45,932 nucleotides of DNA from Treponema sp. (GTDB lineage Bacteria; Spirochaetota; Spirochaetia; Treponematales; Breznakiellaceae). Positions 32,986 through 41,723 of this stretch are shown piece after piece. A model generated the notes under the pieces. It searched no databases, was not told the origin of the DNA, and saw only the letters and a program-made list of their open reading frames with translations. The stretch's first letter is position 1, and each line of letters opens with the position of its first letter. A program made the translations under genes and the position numbers. The stretch covers positions 1-45,932 of the forward strand of contig JAITEL010000018.1 of NCBI GenBank assembly GCA_031282065.1. Reading direction: 5' to 3'.

Positions 32986-35181
32986 TTATACCTTAAATCG
33001 AGTGGTCACTCTATGCAGTTCCTGGACTATCCGGGAATTCGTAAGGGCCCCTTCGGTAATATGCGTAACTGTCTTATTGATATTGCCGGTAAACTCGGCA
33101 ATTTCCCGGGCGCTCTGCTGTACGTGCTGGGAAGCTGCTTCCAAATGGCTCATGGCCTTGAGAATGGCGGCAGAGTCGGCGTTCATCCCCACCGACTCAT
33201 CCCGAATCTGGATGGTGTTCTGCTGGATCAGTTCCAGGGCTTCCACAAGCTGGCTGTTTCCTTCGGTCTGTTCCTCCATAGCCTGGGAAATCTCCTCTAC
33301 CAGGCTATACACCTGGGCAATGTGCAGGGAAATCCTGGTGAAGGTGCTGTCCATGCTGGCCGAAGCGCCCACGATTTCGTCAATGGTGGTGATACTCTGT
33401 TGGAGATCATCCCGAATGTGCTTGGATTGCCGGGCGGTGTCTTCCGCAAGCTTGGCGATTTCACTGGCCACTACGGCAAAGCCCCTGCCGGCGACTCCTG
33501 CATGGGCCGCTTCTATAGCGGCGTTCATGGCCAAGATGTTGGTCTTTGACGCAATGGTGGTGATCACCTTATTGGTCTCCAAAAGCCGGGAGGACTGGCG
33601 TGCCAAGGCTTGTACCAAAGCCTCGACCTGGGTGAGGTTCTGCTTGCCATGCTCCGAGACCGTGATGAGTTCCTCGAAGAGGGTCTTCATCCTGAAACTA
33701 TGCCGGGAAATAGAGGCGATATTCGACACCATTTGATGCACTGCCGCAGAGGATTGGACTATCGCCGCGGTCTGGGATGCAATCTCCTGGGAGAGGGCCT
33801 CAATACTGCAGGTGATCTGGCGGACAGAACCGGTGGTCTCCTCTACCGCCCGGCCTTGGGCGCCGGTCTGTTCATGGAGCTCCTTTATACGGGAAGTAAT
33901 GGCGCTTACTTCTTTGGCTATATGGTCTGAGTACTGCTCAAGCGCCTGGGAAAGGTCCTCAATACGCAGTTCCTGCTTCATAAGTTCCCGGATAAGATCC
34001 TGGAGGGTGTTCATAAAGGTATTAAAATAGGTGCTTACCTCCGTAACCTCATCCTTTCCGCTGACCACAAGCCGCTGGGTAAGATCCCCGGAACCCAGGG
34101 ATATGTCATGCAGGGTAGCCGCCGTACGGGCAATGGGGCTAACCAGCCGTTTGTTGAGGATGAAGATCGCCCCGACAACCGCCAGGAAGAGGACCAGCAA
34201 AAAAATCAGGGCTATGAACAGCATATCGTACAAGGCGGTGTGGATCACCCGAACCGGGATGGTTAACACCAGGGCATAGTCGGTTTGGGGAACCTGGGCA
34301 CGGGTCATCACAAAGCTTCTCCGGGTCTTCTCAGGGGTAAACAGGGTATACTGGGCATCCCTCTTTTGCGCGTCCTGTAAGGCCTCCAGCACTGCGGGGG
34401 ACAGGTCTCCCAGGGTAATCTCCTCATTAACCCGTAAGGCTTTTTCCACATACCGGGAACGGTCCGGATCGTATTCCCGCACGGCCGCTACCGCCCCTGA
34501 ACGGGATACCAGGAACAGGCTCACCTGGCTTCCAAAATCCCTATAAATACTTGCGGTAAGCTCATCCAGGAGCTGCTCTAAGGTTTTTGCATTAAGCATC
34601 AGGGCAAAAATCCCGGCGCTCCTGCCTTCCGGGCTTCTGACCGTAGCGGCCACGATGATCTGCTTCTGCCCGGTGGACCGGGAGAGATTGGGGGTGGCCA
34701 CAAAGGTCTTATAGGCCCCGTGGGGATTATCGGTAAGCAGCTGCTGAAAGTAGTCCCTGCCGGTTAAGAGGGTGGGTGCGGCCTGGGGGTCTTCGTTGTC
34801 CGCGCTTACCAGGCCCTCCAGGGCGGGATTCCCCGGATTATCCGAGCGGTAATAGGAACCGTCCGGCCTGACCAGCATATAGGTATCTATGGCGTCTACC
34901 GCGGAGAGCTTCTCCAAAGAAGCGTGCATGGCCTGAGTAACCGAGGGCCAATACATGCCCTGGACTTCCGGGTACAGGGCGCAGGCCTGGGCAAAGCCCT
35001 GTTTTTGCGCGAAGAAGCTGCCCACCTCCCTGGCTATGGTTTTTCCATATTCCCCGAAAAAGCCCAGGGCATTTTGATGTATGGTTTGTCCTGATATAAG
35101 GAGTATGAACAGCATCCCCAACAGAAAAGGGGCTAGGGAAATCAGCATAAACGTAAGGGCCAGTTTTCGGTTCAATCGCAT
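32986..35181 (-). CDS. Methyl-accepting chemotaxis protein (dCache-HAMP-MCP)
   Basis: A 731-residue receptor. Transmembrane helix 1 (about 8-30) leads into a periplasmic dCache-type domain (about 40-310) with MLVRPDGSYYRSDN and GRDYFQQLL motifs. Transmembrane helix 2 (MLFIALIFLLVLFLAVVGAI) is followed by HAMP and a long signalling domain ending in the hairpin TNILAMNAAIEAAHAGVAG and RGFAVVASEIAKLAE. dCache domains often bind amino acids or carboxylates. ATG 35181 has AAGGAG upstream. It is first in a minus-strand operon with the FIST and soluble MCP genes. An inverted repeat about 85 bp upstream may be an operator. Confidence 0.96.
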   Translation of the reverse strand: MRLNRKLALTFMLISLAPFLLGMLFILLISGQTIHQNALGFFGEYGKTIAREVGSFFAQKQGFAQACALYPEVQGMYWPSVTQAMHASLEKLSAVDAIDTYMLVRPDGSYYRSDNPGNPALEGLVSADNEDPQAAPTLLTGRDYFQQLLTDNPHGAYKTFVATPNLSRSTGQKQIIVAATVRSPEGRSAGIFALMLNAKTLEQLLDELTASIYRDFGSQVSLFLVSRSGAVAAVREYDPDRSRYVEKALRVNEEITLGDLSPAVLEALQDAQKRDAQYTLFTPEKTRRSFVMTRAQVPQTDYALVLTIPVRVIHTALYDMLFIALIFLLVLFLAVVGAIFILNKRLVSPIARTAATLHDISLGSGDLTQRLVVSGKDEVTEVSTYFNTFMNTLQDLIRELMKQELRIEDLSQALEQYSDHIAKEVSAITSRIKELHEQTGAQGRAVEETTGSVRQITCSIEALSQEIASQTAAIVQSSAAVHQMVSNIASISRHSFRMKTLFEELITVSEHGKQNLTQVEALVQALARQSSRLLETNKVITTIASKTNILAMNAAIEAAHAGVAGRGFAVVASEIAKLAEDTARQSKHIRDDLQQSITTIDEIVGASASMDSTFTRISLHIAQVYSLVEEISQAMEEQTEGNSQLVEALELIQQNTIQIRDESVGMNADSAAILKAMSHLEAASQHVQQSAREIAEFTGNINKTVTHITEGALTNSRIVQELHRVTTRFKV

Positions 35182-35264
35182 GAAAGAAGCTCCTTAAAGC
35201 CTTATGGTATGGACAAACAACAGAATACATGAAAGCACTACCCATGCCTTTACCTATGCTAGCG

Positions 35265-35286
35265 TAGTCTATTCAAATATAGACTA
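35265..35286. promoter_or_regulatory. Inverted repeat upstream of the MCP operon
   Basis: TAGTCTAT and ATAGACTA form a perfect 8-bp inverted repeat around a 6-base centre, about 85 bp upstream of the receptor start. It is a candidate operator. No clear sigma-28 or sigma-70 promoter could be fixed next to it. Confidence 0.35.
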
Positions 35287-35377
35287 TACCGTACATCAAG
35301 AACAAGGGCATAGCATAGCGGGGAGAGACGGGTCTGGGTACGAGAGGCCCGGGCGGGGGAGGCGCTTAAGGGCAGCC

Positions 35378-35492
35378 GTCGAGGCACGACGTAAGGCTGC
35401 GTCGAGGCACGACGTAAGGCTGCGTCGAGGCACGACGTAAGCTTACGTCGAGGCACGACGCAAGGCTGCGTCGAGGCACGACGCAAGGCTCC
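35378..35492. repeat. Five-copy 23-bp tandem repeat with internal palindrome
   Basis: Five units of the form GTCGAGGCACGACGYAAGGC plus three bases start at 35378, 35401, 35424, 35447 and 35470. Each unit holds CGTCG-AGGCA-CGACG, a 5-bp inverted repeat, so the array can form a row of small hairpins. It lies between the divergent MCP operon and ECF operon. No protein-coding use is apparent; the rest of 35182-35614 also has no gene. Confidence 0.9.
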
Positions 35493-35547
35493 GTCGCGGC
35501 GGGGCGGAGCCTCCCCCTTGGGTGTATCCTGCCCTCTCCGGCCTTGA

Positions 35548-35576
35548 TTGTCTTTTATGTTCGATTGAACTATAGT
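35548..35576 (+). promoter_or_regulatory. Promoter of the ECF transporter operon
   Basis: TTGTCT at 35548-35553 and TATAGT at 35571-35576 are 17 bp apart. The start near 35583 leaves about 30 nt of leader. No riboswitch fold was recognised in so short a leader. Confidence 0.5.
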
Positions 35577-35614
35577 GAAGCAGAAAATCATCGTTTTATA
35601 AGGAGTATGGATTT

Positions 35615-36166
35615 ATGGAAAGAAAGCTCGTCCCCGTAAGAACCGTGGTGGCTATCGGGATAGGCGCCGCCCTGGTCTTCGTCCTCATGCGGTTTGTGGC
35701 GATCCCTTCAGGAGTACCCAACACCAACTTCAATGTGGCCTGTGCCGTCTTGACGGTCTTTGCGGCGATCTTCGGCCCTGTAGCAGGCTTCCTTATCGGC
35801 TTCATCGGCCATACCTTGACCGACCTCACCTGGGGCGGGGTCTGGTGGAGCTGGGTTATTGCGGACGCCCTGTACGGCCTTTTCATCGGCTTCTTCGTGA
35901 AGGTCTATAAGATCGAGGAAGGGGCATTCACCCTCAGCAAAGGCATCCTCTTTAATATCGTGCAGGTCCTCGCCAACGCCATTGTCTGGGTTGCCCTGGC
36001 CCCTACCTTAGACATCCTTATCTACCAGGAACCTGCGGATAAGGTCTATCTCCAGGGCCTGGTGGCCGGCGGGCTCAACAGCGCGGTGGTCCTCATCCTG
36101 GGGAGCATCCTCGCGTTTGGCTATACCCGGACCAAGGTAAAAGCAGGCAGCCTCAAGGCGGACTAG
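35615..36166 (+). CDS. ECF transporter substrate-binding subunit, UPF0397 family
   Basis: A 183-residue integral membrane protein of the UPF0397 type. It has about five to six hydrophobic segments and the family motifs VVAIGIGAALVFVLMRFVAIP, PNTNFN and IFGPVAGFLIGFIGHTLTD. It is the S component that captures a substrate for an energy-coupling-factor importer. The substrate is not known for this subfamily; a vitamin or related micronutrient is likely. ATG 35615 has AAGGAG ten bases upstream. The ATPase gene starts nine bases after its stop, so S, A and T components form one operon. Confidence 0.93.
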   Translation: MERKLVPVRTVVAIGIGAALVFVLMRFVAIPSGVPNTNFNVACAVLTVFAAIFGPVAGFLIGFIGHTLTDLTWGGVWWSWVIADALYGLFIGFFVKVYKIEEGAFTLSKGILFNIVQVLANAIVWVALAPTLDILIYQEPADKVYLQGLVAGGLNSAVVLILGSILAFGYTRTKVKAGSLKAD

Positions 36167-36175
36167 CAGGCCCTT

Positions 36176-37897
36176 GTGCGTACCCCGGCCATCCTGTTCA
36201 AGGACTTTACCTTTACCTATGCCGCCCAAGCAGAACCGACCTTATACCGCATCTCCTTGTCCATCCAAGCGGGGGAAAAGATACTCATTGTCGGGCCTTC
36301 GGGCTCGGGGAAATCTACCCTGGCCCACTGCATCAACGGCCTTATCCCCCATGCCTTTAAGGGAACCATAGGGGGCAGCCTTTCCCTCATGGGGGAGGAT
36401 GTCCGGGACATGGACCTCTTTGCCGTCTCCAAGAAAGTAGGTACCCTGCTCCAGGATACGGACGCCCAGTTTGTGGGGCTGAGCGCGGGGGAAGATATCG
36501 CCTTTGCGGCGGAGAATGACTGCGTGCCCACCGCGGAAATGCACCGCCGGGTGGAGGAGCTTGCCCGGCTCGTGCATATAGAGGAGCACCTTGCCAAGGC
36601 GCCCCAGCACCTGTCCGGGGGACAGAAACAGCGGGTGTCCCTTGCGGGGGTCCTGATGGACAGGGTGGACATCCTCTTGTTTGATGAACCCCTGGCTAAC
36701 CTGGATCCTGCCGCGGGGGCAAAGACCATTGAGCTCATAGACCGTTTACACCGGGAAACGGGAAAGACCATTATCATCGTGGAGCACCGCCTTGAGGAGG
36801 TGCTCCACCGCGGCCTTGACCGTATCGTGGTCATGGAACAGGGCAGGATCACCGCGGCCCTCCCCGCGGGGGAGCTTCTGGCCGCGGACATCCTGAGGAA
36901 GACCGGTATCCGGGAACCCCTCTATATAAGCGCCCTGCGCTATGCGGGTATTGAGATTAGCCCGCCCATGCACCCGGAAAACCTGGCGGCCCTGAGCTTT
37001 GATCCCCTGCGCCTTAAGGCGTGGAACCGGGGCCTTGAGGGCCTGCCCCCGCAGCAGCCTGCTTCCCCGCTCCTTGAGCTTAAGGACATTGCCTTCTCCT
37101 ATCCCCGGGATGAACACAAGCGCCTGGTCCTGGAAGGGGTCTCCTTGAGCATAGCCAAAGGGGAGTGGCTGAGCCTGGTGGGAAAGAACGGTGCAGGGAA
37201 ATCCACCCTGGCCAAGCTCATCTGCGCGTTTCAAACGCCGGTTTCAGGGTCTATCTTCTTTGAGGGAAGGGACCTTGCGGGGTATTCCATCAAGGAACGG
37301 GCAGAGCATATAGGCTTTGTCATGCAGAACCCCAATCAGATGATCTCCTTTCCCCTGATCTTTGATGAAGTCGCCCTGGGACTGAGGACCCGGGGCATAG
37401 GGGAAAAGGAGCTTAAGGAGCGGGTCATGGAGACCTTGCACATTTGCGGGCTGTACCCCTTCCGTACCTGGCCGGTGAGCGCCTTAAGCTACGGGCAAAA
37501 GAAACGGCTTACCATAGCCTCCATCCTGGTTCTGGGGCCTTCCCTCATCATCCTGGATGAACCTACCGCGGGCCAGGACTTTCGGCACTATGCGGCCATT
37601 ATGGAGTTCCTGCGGAAACTCAACAGGAGCGCGGGTATGAGCTTTCTCTTTATCACCCATGATATGCACCTGATGCTGGAATATACCCAGCGGGCGCTGG
37701 TCCTTGCCGGGGGCAAGCTCCTGGCAGATGAGCGCCCCTCGGCCATCCTCACGGATCAGCGCCTCATAGAGGCGGCAAGCCTTAAGCGGACCTCCCTGTA
37801 TGATGTGGCCCTGCGCGCGGGCATAGCGGACCCCCGGGGCTTTGTTCAGCATTTTATTGATTATGAGCGTGTACAGCGGGAGGCGGCTTTGGCATGA
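36176..37897 (+). CDS. Fused double ECF transporter ATPase
   Basis: A 573-residue protein with two ABC ATPase domains in one chain, in place of separate EcfA1 and EcfA2. Domain 1 has GPSGSGKSTLAHCINGL (near 40), LSGGQKQRVSLAGVL and DILLFDEPLANLDP. Domain 2 (from about 300) has GKNGAGKSTLAKLI (near 336), LSYGQKKRLTIASIL and LIILDEPTAGQD. It energises vitamin import with the neighbouring membrane subunits. GTG 36176 is the first usable start after the UPF0397 stop, with CAGG just upstream. The stop overlaps the EcfT start by four bases (ATGA). Confidence 0.95.
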   Translation: MRTPAILFKDFTFTYAAQAEPTLYRISLSIQAGEKILIVGPSGSGKSTLAHCINGLIPHAFKGTIGGSLSLMGEDVRDMDLFAVSKKVGTLLQDTDAQFVGLSAGEDIAFAAENDCVPTAEMHRRVEELARLVHIEEHLAKAPQHLSGGQKQRVSLAGVLMDRVDILLFDEPLANLDPAAGAKTIELIDRLHRETGKTIIIVEHRLEEVLHRGLDRIVVMEQGRITAALPAGELLAADILRKTGIREPLYISALRYAGIEISPPMHPENLAALSFDPLRLKAWNRGLEGLPPQQPASPLLELKDIAFSYPRDEHKRLVLEGVSLSIAKGEWLSLVGKNGAGKSTLAKLICAFQTPVSGSIFFEGRDLAGYSIKERAEHIGFVMQNPNQMISFPLIFDEVALGLRTRGIGEKELKERVMETLHICGLYPFRTWPVSALSYGQKKRLTIASILVLGPSLIILDEPTAGQDFRHYAAIMEFLRKLNRSAGMSFLFITHDMHLMLEYTQRALVLAGGKLLADERPSAILTDQRLIEAASLKRTSLYDVALRAGIADPRGFVQHFIDYERVQREAALA

Positions 37898-38763
37898 GCC
37901 GTTTCATGCTGGGGTATATACCCGGAACATCCCCCATCCACGCCCTGTCAGGTTCGACTAAGCTGGTGGTCTTTCTCCTGTGGTCTGTCTTGGCCATGGC
38001 AGGCTACGACACCCGGCTCATGGCGCTTATGACCCTGGGGGGGATCGGCCTATTCATCCTATCGGGGATCAAGGTGCGGGAGGTCTCCTTCATTTTCAAG
38101 ATGCTCCTGTTCTTTATGGTCTGTAATCTGCTGGGAATATACCTGTTTGCCCCGGAACAAGGGGTTGCGATTTACGGCTCCCGGCACCTCATCTTTGCGG
38201 GTATAGGCCGCTTCACCCTCACCCTGGAACAGCTCTTTTACGAAGCTAACGTCCTTTTGAAATACGGGATGATCCTGCCGCCGGCAATACTCTTGATGGT
38301 TACCACGAATCCCAGTGAGTTTGCCTCATCCCTTAACCGCATTGGGGTGCCCTATGCCATTGCCTATGCGGTGAGCCTTTCCCTGCGGTATATCCCGGAT
38401 GTGCAGCGGGATTACGAGAACATCTCCCAGGCCCAGCAAGCCCGGGGCATAGAGCTGTCCCGCAAGGTCTCCTGGGTGAAACGCCTCAAGGGAGCCGCTG
38501 CCATCTTGCTGCCCCTGGTCTTCTCTTCATTGGATCGTATTGATGTGGTGAGCCGGGCTATGGAGCTGCGGAGCTTTGGGAAGCACCGGCGCCGGACCTG
38601 GTATGCAGCGCGTCCTTTGAGCGCGGCGGATCGCTGGGTTCTGGTCCTGTCGGTGCTCCTCTTTGCCCTGGGGATGTGGTTTACCTTCCAAGACGGCAGC
38701 CGCTTCTATAACCCCTTTCCCCCGCCAGCGGGTTTAACGCCCCTGACGGGCAGTGGTGATTAG
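37894..38763 (+). CDS. ECF transporter transmembrane component (EcfT family)
   Basis: A 289-residue membrane protein with about five to six transmembrane segments. The cytoplasmic coupling helices carry the two Ala/Glu-Arg-Gly-like motifs: QAQQARGIEL and RAMELRSFG. These contact the ATPases in ECF importers. The N-terminus (GYIPGTSPIHALSGSTK) is typical of the family. ATG 37894 has GGGAGG upstream and overlaps the ATPase stop. It completes the importer with the two preceding genes. A dispersed repeat follows its stop. Confidence 0.93.
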   Translation: MSRFMLGYIPGTSPIHALSGSTKLVVFLLWSVLAMAGYDTRLMALMTLGGIGLFILSGIKVREVSFIFKMLLFFMVCNLLGIYLFAPEQGVAIYGSRHLIFAGIGRFTLTLEQLFYEANVLLKYGMILPPAILLMVTTNPSEFASSLNRIGVPYAIAYAVSLSLRYIPDVQRDYENISQAQQARGIELSRKVSWVKRLKGAAAILLPLVFSSLDRIDVVSRAMELRSFGKHRRRTWYAARPLSAADRWVLVLSVLLFALGMWFTFQDGSRFYNPFPPPAGLTPLTGSGD

Positions 38764-38767
38764 GGAT

Positions 38768-38845
38768 CGAAGCGCCCCTTGCCTCTCGCTTGCGGTGGTC
38801 AAGACGCACTTTCGGGGGGCTTGGGGGGCCCTTCGGCCCCCATAC
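38768..38845 (-). repeat. 78-bp dispersed intergenic repeat, copy B (inverted)
   Basis: Read on the minus strand this begins GTATGGGGGCCGAAGGG, continues through CCCCCC, AAGCCCCCC, AAGTGCGTCT and GACC, and ends GGGGCGCTTCG. It aligns with the copy at 30916-30993 over all 78 bases with scattered changes. It fills the gap between the EcfT and pyrG genes. Confidence 0.8.
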
Positions 38846-38892
38846 CCGGCTCCCGCTTGAAACAACCTCGCCAATAATGGATAACTAAAAAA

Positions 38893-40536
38893 ATGAATAA
38901 GCTGATTTTTGTCTCTGGAGGGGTCTGCTCGAGTTTGGGGAAAGGGGTGGCCGCTTCTTCCCTGGGGGCCTTGCTGGAGGGCCGGGGGCTTACGGTGCGT
39001 ATGGTAAAGTGCGACCCCTATCTTAACGTGGATGCCGGGACCATGAGTCCCTATCAACACGGGGAGGTCTATGTTACCGACGATGGAGCGGAAACAGACC
39101 TGGATCTGGGAAACTACGCCCGGTTTACCTCCGGGGCCTTGTCCAAGAGCAATTCCATCACCACCGGCCAGGTCTACGATGCGGTGATCCGTAAAGAGCG
39201 GGAAGGCCGCTATCTGGGACGCTGTGTACAGGTGATACCCCATATTACCGATGAAATCAAGAACCGGATCCTCGCCGCTGCCCGAGAGGATCCTGATACG
39301 GATGTGGTCATCGTGGAAATAGGCGGCACGGTCGGGGATATTGAATCCATCCCCTTCTTGGAAGCCGCCCGGCAGCTCATCCATGAAGCAGGCAGGATAA
39401 ACGCGCTTTCGGTACATCTTACCCTTATTCCTGAAGTGGCAGGGGGAGAACTCAAGACCAAACCTACTCAACATTCGGTGAAGGCCATGCAGGAACAGGG
39501 CATACAGCCGGACATACTCATCTGCCGGGCGCCGGTGAGCCTGGACGAAGCCACCCGCCGGAAGATCGCCCTGTTCACCAATGTGGATCCCGATGCGGTG
39601 TTTACTTCGTATGATGTAGAGACCACGATCTATGAGATACCTTTGGTCTTTTTCGATCAGAAGCTGGATCAAGTGGTCTTGAAGAAAATGGGGGTTGAGA
39701 GCCGTCATGCCAACCTGGAATCCTGGTATACCATGATGGAAAAGTGCAAGCGCCGGCAAGGCACAGTGCGCATTGGCATTGTAGGCAAGTACATGGACCT
39801 CCACGACGCCTATAAATCGGTGTACGAAGCCCTGTTTCACGGGGGCCTTGAGACCGGGGTGTCCGTGGAACTGGTCAAGATCGATGCCGGCGCGCTTGAG
39901 GAAACGGACAGCCTGGAAGCCATCCTGGGGCACGCTGCTCCAGAAGGGGGCATACAGGGCATACTGGTTCCCGGCGGCTTTGGCCAGCGCGGTACCAAGG
40001 GTATGATCCAAGCCTCGGCCTGGGCCCGGACCCATAAGATACCCTATCTGGGCATCTGCCTGGGTATGCAGATCATGGTCATTGACTGGGGACGCCATGT
40101 ACTGGGCTGGGAAGATGCGGATTCTACGGAATTTAACCAGAGCACCAAGCATCCGGTAATAAGCCTTTTGGACGAACAGGTGGATGTGAAAAACTACGGA
40201 GGCACCATGCGTCTAGGGAAGAGTGCGTCCTTGGTAGAACCGGGGACCCGTCTTTTTGCAAGCTACCAAGCGAAGACCATCTTTGAGCGGCACCGGCACC
40301 GCTACGAATTTTCCAACACCTACCGCCGTGCCATGACCGAGTCCGGTTTGTGTATCAGCGCCTTTACCCCGGATAGGGGTCTCGTGGAGGCAGTGGAATG
40401 GCCGGATCACCCTTGGGGCGTGGGGGTGCAGTTTCACCCGGAATTCAAGTCAAAACCCACAGGGGCAAGCCCTTTGTTTCGGGCCTTTATCGCCGCGGTT
40501 CGGGACAGCGCCCTGGGCCAAGGGCAGGGCCTATGA
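38893..40536 (+). CDS. pyrG: CTP synthase
   Basis: A 547-residue CTP synthase that aminates UTP to CTP with glutamine-derived ammonia. The synthase domain begins KLIFVSGGVCSSLGKGVAAS and includes CDPYLNVDAGTMSPYQHGEV and EIGGTVGDIES. The glutaminase domain has VPGGFGQRG, the nucleophile Cys in YLGICLGMQ (near residue 387) and the His/Glu in GVQFHPEFKS. Length and order are standard. ATG 38893 has a weak Shine-Dalgarno site. The stop overlaps the lptC start by four bases, so nucleotide synthesis and envelope transport genes form one transcription unit. Confidence 0.98.
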   Translation: MNKLIFVSGGVCSSLGKGVAASSLGALLEGRGLTVRMVKCDPYLNVDAGTMSPYQHGEVYVTDDGAETDLDLGNYARFTSGALSKSNSITTGQVYDAVIRKEREGRYLGRCVQVIPHITDEIKNRILAAAREDPDTDVVIVEIGGTVGDIESIPFLEAARQLIHEAGRINALSVHLTLIPEVAGGELKTKPTQHSVKAMQEQGIQPDILICRAPVSLDEATRRKIALFTNVDPDAVFTSYDVETTIYEIPLVFFDQKLDQVVLKKMGVESRHANLESWYTMMEKCKRRQGTVRIGIVGKYMDLHDAYKSVYEALFHGGLETGVSVELVKIDAGALEETDSLEAILGHAAPEGGIQGILVPGGFGQRGTKGMIQASAWARTHKIPYLGICLGMQIMVIDWGRHVLGWEDADSTEFNQSTKHPVISLLDEQVDVKNYGGTMRLGKSASLVEPGTRLFASYQAKTIFERHRHRYEFSNTYRRAMTESGLCISAFTPDRGLVEAVEWPDHPWGVGVQFHPEFKSKPTGASPLFRAFIAAVRDSALGQGQGL

Positions 40537-41108
40537 AAAAAGTGCATACCCTGGCCCTCGTGGTCTTGCTGCTGGGGGCCTGTTCCTTTGATTACGGGCC
40601 GTCTGCATCGGATCAGGGGGATCAGCCGGATATCCTTATGAAAGATGTGGAATACGTGCGGGTGAGAAACGGCAAGCCCCAGGTACGGTTCACCGCTGAA
40701 TCCGCAGAGCGCTATGAAAAACGCCAGACTATGGAGCTTACCAATTTCTCTTTTGAGCAGTTTGAGCATCAGGGAGTGGACATAAACGCCATAGGCCAGG
40801 CAGGAACCGCTTCGGTAGAGCTTGATTCGGGCAACATACGCCTGAAAGATGGGGTTCGCCTTGAAGTGGAATCCGAGGATATTACCCTTGAGACCGAGCA
40901 CTTGCATTGGCAGGACAAGGAACGGCTGCTCTCCGGAGGGGAAGGCGAGCAAGTGGATATGCAGCGTGCGGATGGGACGAATTTCTCAGGCTGGGGATTT
41001 TCTGCGGATATTCGTAACCGGACCTGGGGCTTTAGTTCGGGCATTAGCGGTACCTATGTCTGGGAGGATGAGGAAGAAGAAACAGAAAAGGAGGGACTCA
41101 GTGAATAG
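40533..41108 (+). CDS. lptC: LptC-family lipoprotein
   Basis: A 191-residue envelope protein. The signal peptide ends in a lipobox (LLLGACS), so it is probably a lipoprotein, unlike the membrane-anchored LptC of enterobacteria. The rest is beta-rich in the LptC manner (VRFTAESAERYEKRQTMEL ... ITLETEHLHWQDKERLL). It would pass lipid from an LptBFG-type inner-membrane complex to LptA. The ATGA overlap with pyrG and an 8-bp overlap with lptA show tight coupling. The C-terminus is acidic. A more divergent OstA-type protein is possible, but gene order supports LptC. Confidence 0.85.
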   Translation: MKKVHTLALVVLLLGACSFDYGPSASDQGDQPDILMKDVEYVRVRNGKPQVRFTAESAERYEKRQTMELTNFSFEQFEHQGVDINAIGQAGTASVELDSGNIRLKDGVRLEVESEDITLETEHLHWQDKERLLSGGEGEQVDMQRADGTNFSGWGFSADIRNRTWGFSSGISGTYVWEDEEEETEKEGLSE

Positions 41109-41721
41109 GGCGGTGTGGTGTTATGGGATAGGAATCTTCCTTGGTATTTGCCTTGCCCCCATGCACGGGGATATCTTCACCTTCAAGGCCAATAGGATGA
41201 ATGGGAGCCGGGCTTCGGGTAAAGAGCTCACGGTTCTTACGGGAAACGCCGAAGTGCGCTCGGATAATCTCCTGCTCAGGGCCAACCGGATTGAGATACA
41301 CGGGGACAACAACCAGTTCGTTGATTGTACCGGGGAGGTCTGGGGCAAAGAAGAGGCAAAGGACATCTACTTTCAAACGGACCGTCTGCGGTACGACCGA
41401 AAGCTGAAAATAGCCCGGCTTGAAGGCAACGCGACCTTGGAAGACAAGAAGAACAAGATCGTGGCTAAAGGCCGCTTTATTGAGTACGATGATCAGGCAG
41501 AAGTTACGGTATTCCAGATAGGGGTACGGCTTTTCAAAGACACCATGGTATGCCGCTCTGAATACGCCGTATACCGGCGCACGGAAAAACTGCTGGATCT
41601 TTCAGGATTTCCCGTGGTGTTTAAAAAGAACGATGAATTCAGGGCCGACCGGATTCGGGTAGACCTGGATACCGATGATGTTACCATGGAAGGGACGGTT
41701 TCCGGCTCTATAAAGGACTAG
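41101..41721 (+). CDS. lptA: LptA/OstA-family periplasmic protein
   Basis: A 206-residue exported protein with a signal peptide ([18 protein letters not shown]) and an OstA-like beta-jellyroll. Visible motifs are [39 protein letters not shown], and [19 protein letters not shown]. LptA bridges the periplasm for lipid delivery to the outer membrane. GTG 41101 is set by GGAGG a few bases upstream and the overlap with lptC; in-frame starts further up would overlap lptC deeply and have no signal peptide. lptB follows after two bases. Confidence 0.88.
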   Translation: MNRAVWCYGIGIFLGICLAPMHGDIFTFKANRMNGSRASGKELTVLTGNAEVRSDNLLLRANRIEIHGDNNQFVDCTGEVWGKEEAKDIYFQTDRLRYDRKLKIARLEGNATLEDKKNKIVAKGRFIEYDDQAEVTVFQIGVRLFKDTMVCRSEYAVYRRTEKLLDLSGFPVVFKKNDEFRADRIRVDLDTDDVTMEGTVSGSIKD

Positions 41722-41723
41722 CA

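Noticed and set aside
35378-35492. Repeats that could be taken for a CRISPR array
   Set aside because: The units are 23 bp and directly adjacent, with no unique spacers and no cas genes nearby. The arrays at 330-455 and 12270-12458 fail for the same reason.
35493-35614. Possible riboswitch ahead of the ECF operon
   Set aside because: The predicted leader is only about 30 nt, and no conserved thiamine, cobalamin, riboflavin or preQ1 core was seen.
38734-40152. A 472-codon frame antisense to pyrG
   Set aside because: It is the shadow of a clear CTP synthase gene, and the protein resembles nothing.
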